Shown here in pieces: positions 1 to 10,994 of a DNA stretch of 64,000 nt. Numbering within the stretch: position 1 is the first letter of the stretch; each line of letters begins with the position of its first letter. This stretch comes from Tenodera sinensis (taxonomy: Eukaryota > Arthropoda > Insecta > Mantodea > Mantidae): NCBI GenBank assembly GCA_030765045.1, contig CM060970.1:54863076-54927075 (forward strand). The letters run 5' to 3'. The notes beneath the pieces were generated by a model. It was given only the letters and a program-made list of their open reading frames with translations, was not told the origin of the DNA and ran no database searches. Both the position numbers and the translations under genes were made by a program.

Positions 1-744
1 GCCCGGCCTAGTCCGCCCTTTGTTGTGTGCCAAGCCTGGCACCACAGTATTTCATTTGTCATGAGCATACCTTCAGCGTAATCTGATACCGTCCGGAGAC
101 CACCGTCAAACTGAAAGCCAAGGTTAACCAAACTCATACCATTGCTTGTAAATACACGGACCGGTTATAATGGAGGGGTCAAAACAAAGAGAACTATCGC
201 AGCGGCAGAACAAAGCGATTCCAGAACTTCTAGAAACTGTTCTCGTGCCGGGCTTAGTTATAAAAGGGTGAATTTCGAGAAAACTCCGTGCTACGTCAAT
301 CTCGCCTATATAAGCAAGTCGACACGGTGAAAGCTGAGCAGCCAGTTTCTATGATTAAACCATTAAGTTGAACGATACAGCTGTTAGCAGTTGCTTTAAG
401 TGTTTGTACAGTAGTGTAGACAGAATGTGTGCATCATCAGAGACAATTGCAGACATTGAGTCGTCGCGTCGGATTTGTTTACTGTGCGAAACAGTTTCCG
501 TGAGTGTGTTCATGGAAGCCAGCAGTTCCTGAAGCAGACAGAGAGTAGAAAATGAAACACAGTGAAGTATTTGTCAAGGTTCTGATAAGACAGAACAGCT
601 GTGAGACACAAGGTCACGATGAATTATAAATTGTGTTGACAACGAAACAGAACTGTGCTTTTGTGCTTCAGTTTAGAAAAACTTAGGTGACAGAAGCAGT
701 AACTGAAAGTGTCGTTTGTCACACATGGTTTCAGAAGAGGGATT
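1..744. other. No gene recognised; mixed-composition sequence
   Basis: Only one short frame (62 codons at 142-330) without recognisable motifs is present. The stretch is richer in GC than what follows and carries a TATA-like site near 307. It could be the 5' part of a transcription unit or a solo LTR, but no second LTR, primer-binding site or coding region was found to support either. Confidence 0.3.
307..314 (+). promoter_or_regulatory. TATA-box-like site (TATATAAG)
   Basis: TATATAAG sits in the string GCCTATATAAGCA. About 30 bases downstream is GCCAGTTT, which resembles the arthropod initiator TCAGT. The same 13-base string recurs at 17781-17792 before another unassigned stretch, suggesting a shared repeated promoter (for example an LTR) rather than chance. 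No transcript evidence is available. Confidence 0.25.
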
Positions 745-1070
745 TGTTACTTGGTCATTTTGTCACAATATAGTATATTAACCAAAATTGTTTGAACCGT
801 TTTTGAATAAATCAAAATTTTTGGAAACTTTTGCGTGTAAAGGATAGGTTGGGGCCCGGGGTATCTACTTGAAAATCTTTGTCTCGCATCCTCGGTAAAT
901 GCTTAATTTACCTAGTTTGATCTTCGAGTTGTATGTTCAAAGAAACACACACGACCTGTCCTAAAAATGTTTTGCATTCAGCGCACTTCAAAAATGTATT
1001 TCCAAAAATTCTGTGTTTGCATTTTTTGGTGGGATGCAATACCTTCTCTATCTAATGTGCACGTAGAAGA
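745..1070 (+). mobile_element. H family, old partial copy
   Basis: This diverged fragment covers the 3' half of the H family (reference copy 31324-32200). Collinear matches include the 'AAAATtgTTtgAaCC' block, the 'TGTAAAGGaTAGgTTgGGG' block, 'AAAATCTTtGTcTCGCATCCT' and the end block with a wobbling 'TTTTTGGTGGGATGCAATACCTTC'. The CA slot is reduced to ACACACA. The terminal hairpin is eroded. Confidence 0.6.
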
Positions 1071-1216
1071 CTGAAAGACAACAATATAAGAAGAAAACTG
1101 AATTGTTTATTTTCATCAATACATTGCCTTGAAATGGTACTATAATCTTTCATTTATATGTCATAATAATTTCCTAAGAGGATGACATCCGCTCGGTGTA
1201 TCCTGCGCATACTTTG

Positions 1217-1793
1217 AAAAACCATCTAATGTGTTGCATTCCATGTTCTTCATCTTAGTCGAGAAAAACATTTGTAAAAATTATCTTATTGTTGATTTTC
1301 TTGTAGCTGCAAGGGAATATAGGAATACAGTAGGGCGTGAGTGATAGTAAATCCTTTAAAGCTTTGAAATTTCGTTCTCTTTGCATGGCCAAGAGATAAA
1401 AAAGTGAATAGCGACTTTCTATTTGAGAAACGTTTAAGTATTGCAAAACACTCACAGTATCTCCGAAGTGGTTCATTTCACAAAAAATGCATTTGGACAC
1501 AACCTGTGTTTTAACGAGGTCTGCATTGTTGTATGGTAAGATTTGGTCCATCTTAGTTATGTAAAAGGCTTCAAGAGTAAACAGGACTACATAAAAATAT
1601 CGTAAACATAGGACTTTTAATCAAAATCATTAGAGCTGTTTTTGAGAAAGTCAAAATTTTCGAAAAATGTTCCATGTAAACAATAGTTTTGAGGTGGAGG
1701 ATTTTTCTTCAAAATCTTCGTGTCGCATCCTTGAAAGACATTAAACTTAAACAGTTTTGGTTTTTAACCAGCTTTTGGTTTTTATTTATGCTG

Positions 1794-1871
<78 letters not shown>

Positions 1872-1918
1872 TTCCGGTGAAATCCCCTGTTTGCTATGCG
1901 TAGTAGAGAAAGTAAAAA
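1217..1918 (+). mobile_element. H family copy with long CA microsatellite
   Basis: The copy starts at a decayed 5' end (ATGTGTTGCATTCCATG) that lacks the CTTTCTCTACT segment. It runs through the conserved 'TCGAGAaaAACATTTG' and 'CTTCGTGTCGCATCCTTGAA' blocks, and ends at GTAGTAGAGAAAGTAAAAA. Internal deletions make it shorter than the roughly 0.85 kb norm. The histidine/threonine-rich frame at 1689-1880 is only the CA repeat read in frame. Confidence 0.8.
1797..1869. repeat. (AC)36 microsatellite
   Basis: A pure dinucleotide run sits at the conserved internal CA slot of the surrounding H copy, between the 'GTTATGCTGT' side and the 'TTTCCGGTGAAATC' side. Confidence 0.95.
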
Positions 1919-2694
1919 TGGGTTAGAAGTGCTTTCCCATTGTCCTTAACGCTGCCATGCAAATTCGCGAAATTCAAAAAGGTCTGATTCGTCCGCGGCC
2001 CAACATAAGTTGTGACTTGACTGCCTAGAGCTATGCGACCGGGTTTTCAACCCCCACCCCTTCTACACACACGCACACACACATGCGCCTACCTCCTGGA
2101 AGTCAATTTAAGCTGAATTACAATCAGGGAATGAAACACCAGGGCTGGACTTGCGCAGATTTCTCTCGCTGTCCGGTCGATTCTCGAGAACGGCGAGAAT
2201 CGATATCCCCCCCTCTGCAGCGCCAACAATACACAGTTCTCTTAATCGCAGAGGAGACGCAGGGCGGAATATTGCTCAAATATCCGCTAGTGTGCCATTA
2301 AAATTCGCTCGCTAAGGTTCCGAACAAAGAGCCGATATGTAGTGCAGTAATGAAAAATGTCACACCATGCTTTCAATGTTGGGGTTTCCGGGTTTATTTC
2401 CCTCCCTCCACCAATATATATTACTTTCTACTACAAGCTGTCCAGTATGAAAACACGTATCTTCCCCCCACTGTTTAAGCGCATGCAAACCACCTTTATG
2501 AGACTCGCTTTCAATTAACTGCACCACAACCAAAGGCAGCAGAATTACTCTGACGCATGCGCTCTACATTTGTGTGACAGGATGGCTTTATACAAAGAAC
2601 GCTTAAGATAAGCTCACTGCACTTCGCGTCTGCGTCGCATTATCGTAATTTCTCCATTTCATCGGTTGCTTTAGCACATGGTACAAATATGTGC
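1919..2694. other. No gene; possible decayed tRNA-like fragment
   Basis: No convincing gene is present. At about 2015-2055, 'GACTGCCTAGAGCTATGCGACC' followed by 'GGGTTTTCAACCCCC' resembles the head of the SINE-B copy at 43878. This is weak. The 72-codon frame at 2083-2301 has no recognisable motif. Confidence 0.3.
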
Positions 2695-2905
2695 CACTCC
2701 TTTTGCTAAATAACCTTAACCAATAACCAAAACAAAGGAAACAAAGTGGGCTAGAAGCGAAATACATGTTTGGCTAAAAGAGAAAGAGGTAGTGAGTGCA
2801 TTCAAATTGTCATGCAGATCTCTTTATCATGGTTGGTAGCCACACGTTATAGCCTAGTGCAGGACGAACCTTTGAAGGGGTTAAAATCAAAGCGGAAAAC
2901 TTTAT
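2695..2905 (+). repeat. Dispersed repeat rpt-G, copy 1
   Basis: It is collinear with 21950-22125. Shared blocks are 'TTTTGCTAAATA(A/G)CCTTAACC', 'GGCTAAAAGAGAA', 'GAGTGCATTCA', 'CCTAGTGCAGGAC' and 'CCTTTGAAGGGGTTAAAAT'. No coding content is seen, and boundaries are set only by where similarity fades. Confidence 0.65.
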
Positions 2906-4989
2906 GAGCAGGGGATGCACATTAAAATTTGAGTGGTATTCATTAAATTCATAACAAGGCAGAACTTTATAAAGAAAAAGTAAACAGAACAGTATTCCCA
3001 CTGTGATATTAATGTTTGTTGCTGCATAAATAAAAGAGTGATAAATTAATAAATAATTAAATGAATCAAGTACGATACTTTCTTACCAATTTAAACTATA
3101 ATTGGTTAATTTACCTGTACTAACCTATTGCTAATCATAGGAATACAACAGGAATATGGCTAAAAATATAACACAATCTTGCCTCCATAATATGTATTGT
3201 CATATTAATGTAAACCGTCTCGTAAGTATATTGATTTCTAGCTTCTAAACATGATTAGTCAATTATAACGGAAGAGTGATTCAATCATTGATATTCTCAC
3301 AAGTGTATCACATAAATCATAAATCACTATATAGAAACATATGTAATATATTCCTCTAGTTCTACTTAATATCTCTGTTTCCATTTAATTTAAATTAGCA
3401 GTTTAAAGCATCTATATAATTCGTTTTCCTTGCCAGCGTAGATATATTAGAAGTTTGTTTGTGTGTGTTTGTGTTTGTAGTTCTAAATATGTATCATTGG
3501 ATCGTTTTCAGAAAGAGTAAAGGCATCAACTTCCCCTACTTTACCCCTAATTACTGTATTATCAAGCCGGCACACGTGTGAAGAACACGCCTCAAAAGAC
3601 CCCAGGAAATGATACATCCGCAGAGGATCATCTTTTGCGTTCTTTTTGCAAGCAAGATCGGCTATTTATTAACAATCGATAAGGACTACTATAAATGCTT
3701 TTTGGTATACGATACACCACTCAAGCTGGCGATCCTGTAATATCTAATTTATTTAATTAAAATCGTGTATATTTCTTTTGTGATTAAGATAAACTCTGTG
3801 AAAACTGCAAATATACATTGCAATGTGTCCAGTTTTCACTGTCACATCACTGAATTCTCTCTATGAGAGGGGTAGACATGGATGCAGGAGATTTCACAGT
3901 GAGTCAACTGTTTAGGCCAGCGATGTCCAATGTTTGCGAAAGATGAGAGGTTAGATGTACCTCCTTTCACTCTATCCGGACTGTGCCACTCTTACAACAC
4001 TCGGATGTGCGTTGTGTTGCAGTGGCGGTAGAAGCTCTCTTAATGTGCGCAATCATTTCTTCCATGACTGTACGCACAAACAAAGCAAGATATTCCATAG
4101 TGCATACAGCAGGGTCGCTGTTGAAGTTTCCACTTCGGTCTCTTTGATTCTGGCCCATAGTAGTGTAGCTTAACAAATTTATGGAAGTTCTGACTCACTG
4201 TTTTGAACCACGTTCACTTAGGAGCTGGTTGCGTTTTCATTTCGTCGTCTTTGATTCTATTGTTGGGGCAATTTGACACATTTATTTCACTGCTGCCGAA
4301 CTTGCAGCATTGTTCACATGATTCTTAAAAAGTATAAACTACGTAATAAACCTTCACCATAAAGAAGGACAGAATTATCTCTGTGTGAAACTGGAAAGCG
4401 GATGAGTGCCGTGGTTTACTAATTATTTTGTACTTGACAGCAATTGGGAAATTCCTTCAGTAGCGGAATGGTCTACTTCTCTTCGTCCACAGTATTGTAT
4501 TTCATACCGAGTATATCTAAGCTGCAGCGATGACAGAACTTCACTGTGACTGCAACCGCAAATGATTGACAGCTTACAAAAGGAAGGGCTAGCCTGTCGA
4601 TAATGGAAGATACAAAACAGTTGTCAATAGAGAAGGGATGGAAACAGTCAAGGTCAGAGCCAATACATTCCGCTGCGCACGCCCTTTAGCATTCCTAAAA
4701 AGTTAACAAATTATGTTTCTTCAATTTGTTTTAACCTACAATATTTATTTTTTGGTAGTTTCAGTTAAACGTCATTTCTTTAGAAGTGTTTCGGATTACA
4801 GAATTTGACTATGCCTTCGTTGAATTCACAATTATTTCACTAGTGTGAACTAGTTCAATTTCCACCACTTTACTTTCTTGATGTCATAAACGCGCGAAGG
4901 AGCCTCCTCTTCAGACCACTTTACTCTTAAGTGAGTTGAACACAAGACTTCTTCTCTAATCTCCCGCGTCGTCGTCATTAACTCGCTTG
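2906..4989. other. AT-rich sequence, no feature seen
   Basis: About 2 kb without a credible frame, RNA or repeat match elsewhere in the window. Opposed short frames at 3955-4176 overlap each other and lack motifs. It is probably non-coding. Confidence 0.4.
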
Positions 4990-6630
4990 TAGAACTTCGC
5001 TATAGGAATTTTCACGTTATGAAGGCACAATGGGCTCTTACGGACCATGCTATTCTTATGGAAGATTCACGTGCGCTGTTGCCAAATGTGCGTGTTTTCA
5101 AATGCGACTAAGATAAAGTATGAACATGCATTTCGGTGTGAAATGTGTCGAAGAATACTATGGCATGCACGATAAACCTTTTATATAATTATATAGTTTT
5201 TAAAATAATAAAATATAAAATTTTGTCGAAAGCAGATTTTTTAATATCTTTCTCGCTCCGAACGTCAAAACATGGTTTCAAATTGAAATAATTGCAATGA
5301 AAAAAATCTGGATTATTCGCTTGCTTTTGTAGGCCACGTTGGTATTTAGATTATATCAATTTAAACATATTTTTCTAAATAAATAAAGTTTAAAACAAAG
5401 TGTTAAGATTCTTCATTTATACAGTGGAAAATGCCGTCGCTGGCTAATTCTCGTTCTGTAAGTCCACGTAAAAACTTCCAGCGACAAAGTTGTCAAGCAA
5501 ATAACGAAATTATTTTTATACACATATAGAACGTCTCCAGTACCGAAGTATCCATGAATCACCATTTAAAGACAAATGTTAACGGCGCGCCGGGCGAAAG
5601 CCGGTCCTCGTGTCTTGGAGATGATGAAAACCAGATGTGGTATGACAGTTGAAGGGCCGATAAGGCATTGTACTTCAGCGCAGGTTTTCAATAGGTTTTG
5701 GGAATCTGAGGCGTGAGCGAGTTTTACAAGCTCTCTGGTAATTGTGTGCATTGCAGTTAAGTGATCAGTGCGGAATGGATCGCAGAAAAAAAGGCGAAAT
5801 TATTAAAAGTTGCGACCAGAAAACAATTCTTAGAGTGTATGATTATTGAAAGAAAAAGAACCCCGGATACAGTGACTCGTTTATTGTTAGTGAGCTTCAT
5901 AAGGCGACTAGTGTAAGTAGGCCTACATTTTTTTATATTAAGAAAGGAATGTAAAGAGGGTCCCATCACTACACCGCGGCTTACATGCAAAACCAGCAGA
6001 AGATTAAAATATGATCATTTTGAACGCAAATATGGCACAAATTTCCTGAATTTCTATTTCAAAGTACTCCCCCCTACAATTCTGACCGTGTTGAAAAAAG
6101 TCAATGAGGATGAGGACCTGCCAAATTTTAAATATTCAACCTTTTATAGCTTAGGGAGGAAATGGGATTTCATTTTGAAAACAGAGGAAATAAATCGTTT
6201 ATGGTTGAGACAAATTATATTATAGTGCGGCGACATTCCTGTTTACGGAAAATAAAACAATTCAGCAAAGAGGTAAGGAAAATCGTGTACCTTGATGAAA
6301 GTTGGGTATCAAAAGTTTGTAAGGATAGGAAGCGCTTTTTGCCGGGTTATCCACTGATCTTAAATCACCTACTGCTCGCGGACCACGATTTGTAATATTG
6401 CATGTGGATGGTACGATTTATACAGGGTGCAAAACTTGTTTTCTTGTAAAAAGTTTCTGTTGATTATCATGATGAAATGGACAGCGATAGATTTGAACAG
6501 TAATTCAGGAATCAACTAGCAAAACCACGGTAATCGCTGCGGCGCAACATACATGGCAACGCCGCGCTGATTCTCCATAAGAGCCATTGTGCCTGCATAA
6601 CGTGAAAACTCCTTATAGATGTCGCTTCAC
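4990..6630 (+). mobile_element. Decayed Tc1/mariner-superfamily element
   Basis: The left segment 5000-5043 is an imperfect inverted repeat of 6577-6618. Both read TTTCACGTTATG(a/c)AGGCACAATGG in the same sense when one is reversed, and weaker pairing extends to GTTGCCA at about 5078 versus TGGCAAC at about 6553. A broken transposase lies between them. The arms may be subterminal, so the exact ends and target duplication were not resolved. The roughly 1.6-kb span is typical for the superfamily. Confidence 0.65.
5775..6500 (+). pseudogene. Tc1/mariner-like DDE transposase, frameshifted
   Basis: Several frames carry successive parts of an insect DDE transposase. A lysine/arginine-rich N-terminal helix-turn-helix-like start is at 5775. 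A block 'MGFHFENRG' is at 6162. The first catalytic aspartate is in IVYLDESWV (about 6282-6308). A GPRFVILHVDG block is at about 6387-6419, and DYHDEMD is at 6462-6480. Order and spacing match the family's catalytic core. At least three frame changes and several stops separate the pieces, and the region with the second and third catalytic residues is not recognisable, so it cannot be active. Flanking inverted repeats support a transposon origin. The assignment rests on motif recognition, not on a search. Confidence 0.7.
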
Positions 6631-6667
6631 AAATGCACTCACCAACTCACTTTTTGAAGGTTTAGTG

Positions 6668-6795
6668 TCTTTACCGTTTAGGTAATATAGGTTATGAATG
6701 AAATGTGTTGAGGGTTTAACGTTGTTTTACCTGTTAGATAATATGGATGAATAAATTGGTTGAAGCGCTAAGGTCCATTTACCTGTTAGGTGCAC
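6668..6795 (+). repeat. Degenerate tandem repeat, about 60 bp, just over 2 units
   Basis: TTTACC(G/T)(T)TTAG(G/A)TAATAT(A/G)GG recurs at about 6670 and 6729, with a third partial TTTACCTGTTAGGTGC at 6778. The unit bodies share only scattered bases, so this is an old duplication. Confidence 0.4.
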
Positions 6796-6804
6796 GATGC
6801 ACAA

Positions 6805-6975
6805 CCGTGGAGACAAAGAAATAAATAAATCATGTCTGGAACGCATACATACAAACATACATCACAAATGAACAGTCATACCTGTTGAAAACAGCAAGTT
6901 ATTTGATATTCGTGTTGTTCTCTGCGGTTAAGGTAGTCTGGCGTTCCAGACATGACTCATTTTTTATCCACGAGT
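6805..6975. mobile_element. Small inverted-repeat element (MITE-like)
   Basis: CATGTCTGGAACGC at 6831-6844 is exactly inverted at 6941-6954. Looser pairing extends outward (CGTGGA…ATAAA on both arms). The interior is about 96 bases and non-coding. No target duplication could be fixed. Confidence 0.45.
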
Positions 6976-7538
6976 GTACATGCGACTTTTATCTGTGGGA
7001 AAGGTTTAAACACAGCGTTTTTGTGACAAATCACACTACAATGACGTAGACAGCATCCCACGTGCTTACCAATACTTTGCCTCCGGAAATCCGTCAAAAA
7101 GTATTCAGCAGTTGTCCGGCGTTAACCTCCTTACATTCCAATATGCATGTAGAAGGCACAGAACAAGGGAGGATAGGTAGTGCCGGTATGACTTCAGTTC
7201 ACGCGCCGAACGTGCTTGCACTGAAGAGGAGTTCAGCGTGTGACGTCACCGCGTTCTGTACTACTGCCGCATGGGAAGAGAAAACAGTTTAAGGCATGAG
7301 GGAGGTAGCTATGTATGAAATACAGGAAACATATCTAGTGTTAATAACACAACTAATGTCTCAGATGTTGTAACATAAATGCTGACTCTCTTAATTACAC
7401 AATTGGTCAAAGGTTATAAGAAATTACATTTCGATTCTATGTTATGAAGAAATATATAACAGTTCTACTTTATGTGAATGACAGTCATATTACAGAACAT
7501 ATTGTCATTTTCTTTGCAAATTAGAAGAGAGCCATGCA
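6976..7538. other. No gene recognised
   Basis: A 76-codon frame at 7062-7292 has no known motif and no supporting signals. The rest is AT-rich without repeats seen elsewhere in the window. Confidence 0.35.
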
Positions 7539-8008
7539 GTATAGGTTGCGCGTTCGTTCTTGACGAATGACCTTGAGCAGAAATCCAATGAGTGAGCCTA
7601 CCCTTAATAAACAGGTCAGCAAATGTTTATGCTACGATAACAGAAACCTCTGTTTTCCTCTGTCACGTGTATACAGTCGACTGCAGAAGTTTTGTGCGGT
7701 ACGGATGTATGTATGCATGCAACGAAAATAGCAATTCAGACGAGGGAGAGATGTCGGGAATAGAATAAATGCAAGAAAGTTAAGTGGAAACAGTTATAGA
7801 GGTATAGTGTATAATACGTGTGGCTGATATTACTGCAAGTGTCATAAATTGATTTGTAGTGTTGTACTACTTCAGCTCAGAAGCATGCGCGTCATCTCAC
7901 TGCAGACTGTACCTCCTCTCTCTCGTTCCCGCAAAAGCTGAGTAGAGACTCGCATTTAACCTTTCATATAAAATTTTCATTCGTCAAGAAGTAACGCGCG
8001 ACCTATAC
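7539..8008. mobile_element. Non-autonomous DNA transposon candidate, about 470 bp
   Basis: The arm at 7539-7570 (GTATAGGTTGCGCGTTCGTT then CTTGACGAATGA) is the inverse of 7977-8008 with about three mismatches. Only the terminal 31 or so bases pair. The interior has no frame or recognisable protein. GTATAGGT/ACCTATAC ends suggest terminal inverted repeats. Target duplication is not obvious. Confidence 0.55.
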
Positions 8009-9780
8009 AAAATTACGTGAACATTTTCTGCAACTTTCTGTTTCGTTTTTCTTTAACTAGTTTATAAATGTTAGGAGGTACAATTTTTAATCGAAGACTG
8101 CATGTTAAGTTGTGATCTGACAAGATGCTTTGAGATGTGAACTTAGCAACATGGTATTATACGACTCTCGCCCGACGCTACACGAACTGATAGACTTGCT
8201 CTTCGTTCCAATACGTCACACCGCATGAAGCTCTCTTCCTCTGGCATAGAATCAATTTTATGATTGCTGCAACCTTTCTTGGTAGCTTTCCAATACCCCA
8301 TGGCTGGGAATTCAAACTTTTGTGCCTTTTTTAAACGCACTTTTATTTAATAGGCATTTTGTATTACTTATACGAAATTTCAGTAGGTGGCTCGTACTTA
8401 ACTTTAGTGTAAAGGGTTTCATGCATAATGAAAACTTTTCTCCCTTCCTTTAAATGCCATATTTTACTTCAAGGCGAGAATATTTCTACTTATTTAACAC
8501 TATATTTCACAAGAAAAATAAAAGGCAGAATTAGAGAAAGCGAAAATCCTTTCATAGATGAATAAATAAAAAGAAGGGGTTAGAAAAAAGTTTTCGGGCT
8601 GCTCATTAAAATATGTTACGCTACGGGAATGTGTATCGCGCACAATCCCCCTCCACCCCGCCCGTTTCCTTAACGAGGAAATGGGAAGGGGTGGTACGTA
8701 AAAGAAGCAAAATGAGCAACCGGGGATGTTTGTGCTCATTTTGAAAACCTAACCTTTTTGTTACGCAAGCGAAAAAGTAGCTGGAAAACAAATTAAGCCT
8801 GTTAAAATATTCCGCCTTGCCCAATTATTATCAAGTTGGTATGAATATAGCGCAGCTACCAATGTTCAAACTTCAACTGGTTTTTATTTTTTTAATCTGC
8901 TTTCACCCGATGCGAATTTTTGCTTATGCTTAGAAAGAAAGGTTTTCCAAATACACAGCTCCGTATCCTGAGAAAGCAGTATGCTTTTCTTTTGGAACAA
9001 GAAGCATGATGTTGGATTTAAGTTGTCGTTCAGCAAATATTGACGTCATGATGTCTCCCAGTTCACTAGTAGTAGTTATACGTACTTGCAACAGATCTAT
9101 AGTCTGTCCACCAGCTCATGGTCCCTGGCAGGAATGCAACGGGTTCGTAAGTCAGTAAATAATTCTAAGTACCAGTGAGAGCTGAACTCATGCTGCTATT
9201 GCCCTTTTGCATTACGTGCAACCAGAGGTATGAGTCCAGTTTCAGATATCACTGTGTACCTGGTGGGCAGACTCCACTTGGGATACTCTAACTATAGCAT
9301 AAATGAGGCAAAGTGTTGTACAGCCTTCTTCAAATGTTTTCCGACGCACATGCTCCTAGCCACGGGGGGAAGCCAGGATGACTTATCTATTAATTATGAC
9401 AGGTGGTCTCAAAGGTCGAGTTGCCAGCTCATAGCTGTCTAAAAGGGTGAGAGGCGGAATGTGCAACTCCAAAGAGAACATTATTCCAATATTTCTCTTA
9501 CTTTGTTAGTAGAAAGTAATCTCAATGTAAGGAAAACAACATTAACTTATAAACCCTCGCAACGAGGATCAAAACTAAATATTCAGCATTAGAGGCGTCA
9601 TATCACTCTATAATGAAATTAAATTTAAAATGTTTAAATAATTTTAATGCATCACGTTTATTTTTAAGCTATTCATGGAGTCACACGCATGCGCGCTGGT
9701 CGGAAATAGCAGGATAACAGAACTTCAAAGGAAACTGAAAGTTTAGCGTAACTCAAGCAAATCGCAGAAGAGCATGTTTC
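8009..9780. other. No gene recognised
   Basis: AT-rich sequence with short frames on both strands (for example 8500-8824 and 9230-9442) that show no domain motifs. No internal match to the repeat families of this window was noticed. Confidence 0.35.
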
Positions 9781-10615
9781 AAAAATCGGATGTGTTCCAC
9801 TCACATGACTTTCTCTACTCTTGAACTAACTATTCTTGTAAACTCCTATTTCTATATCTTCTTCGTGTTAGTTGAGATAAACATTTGCAGAAATTATCTT
9901 ATTATTTATTTCCTTGTTGGTGCAAGGGGAATATGGGAATACAGTAAGCTTTGAGCGATAGTCAAATCTTTTGAAGCTTTGAGATTCCGTTCTCTTTGCA
10001 CGGTTAACATATAACAAATGAATGACGATGTTCCATTTGACAGAAATATAAGTTCTCCAAAACTCACATAAGTAACAAGGCATATCTCCGAAATGGTTCA
10101 CTCTACCAAAAAAAAAAAGAAAGAAAGAAAAGAAAAAAAGTACACATAAATTATGTATTTTAGCGAGATCTACTTATTTTTTTTAATAGATTTGGTCTAT
10201 CTCTTGCGGTTTACCAGCTATGCAAAAGTCATGCAGAGTAAACAGGACTACATGGGCTATAGTCAGAAAATTCAAGATATACATTTCATTTGTCATAAAA
10301 ATATCTATGTTTATGGCATTTTAATCAAAACCGTTAGTCATTTTCAAGAAAATCAAGTTTAGGATGGATCTATTTTTCTGGAAAATCTTCGTGTCGCATC
10401 CTTGAAAGACGCTACTTAACTACCAATTTTTAACCAAATTTTCGTTTTTGAGTTATGCTGTCCACAAACTGACAGACACACACACACACACACGGACCTT
10501 TTTCTAATTTTTTTTTTCAGGGGGTCTCAAAACGTATATTTCTGGTGAAATCTCGACATCGAATTTTTGGGTGGAACACAATACTTCCTCTACTTACCAG
10601 TAGAGAAAGTAAAAA
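9781..10615 (+). mobile_element. H family, near full-length copy
   Basis: The copy begins AAAAATCGGATGTG and carries TGACTTTCTCTACTCTTG at the 5' end. It ends in the hairpin CTTCCTCTACTTACCAG / TAGAGAAAGT followed by seven A. Internal blocks are collinear with 31324-32200. The CA slot (about 10473-10493) is short. An A/G-rich tract at 10109-10140 is an expansion within the copy. It is non-coding. Confidence 0.88.
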
Positions 10616-10668
10616 AACTATGAGGCATCATCTTCTATAGGTTTCGACGTAGATTCTCCCCCTCAGCT

Positions 10669-10883
10669 TTTTTTTTTGACGCTGTCAATTGCCAGGATCA
10701 CATCAGCGTCGCCGGTGTGCCGGAATTTCATCCCACAGGAGTTCTTTTACATGCCAGTAAATCTACTGACATGGAGCTGTCGTTTTTAAGCACACTTAAA
10801 AACCATCGGCCTAGGCCGAGTTTGAACCCACGACCTTGGGATCAGTAGGCCAGCGTCTAACCAACTGATCCACCCAGACCGAC
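10669..10883 (-). mobile_element. SINE-A, tRNA-derived, antisense copy
   Basis: Read on the minus strand it starts GGTCTGGGTGGATCAGTTGG, matching pol III box A, with box B GGGTTCAAACTC about 45 bases further. A conserved body follows. It contains a perfect stem GTTTTTAAG/CTTAAAAAC, a GCCAGTAAATCTACTGAC-type palindromic segment and a closing GACGCTG/CAGCGTC pair, and it ends in an A-run (the T-run 10669-10677 on the plus strand). It is nearly collinear with the copy at 42592-42820. It lies about 55 bases beyond the preceding H copy. Confidence 0.85.
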
Positions 10884-10919
10884 TCTGCCTATCACCTTTT
10901 AAATCTAAATTGGTTTATC

Positions 10920-10993
<74 letters not shown>
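10920..10993. repeat. (ATT)n microsatellite
   Basis: About 24 uninterrupted trinucleotide units close to SINE-A. Confidence 0.95.
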
Positions 10994-10994
<1 letters not shown>

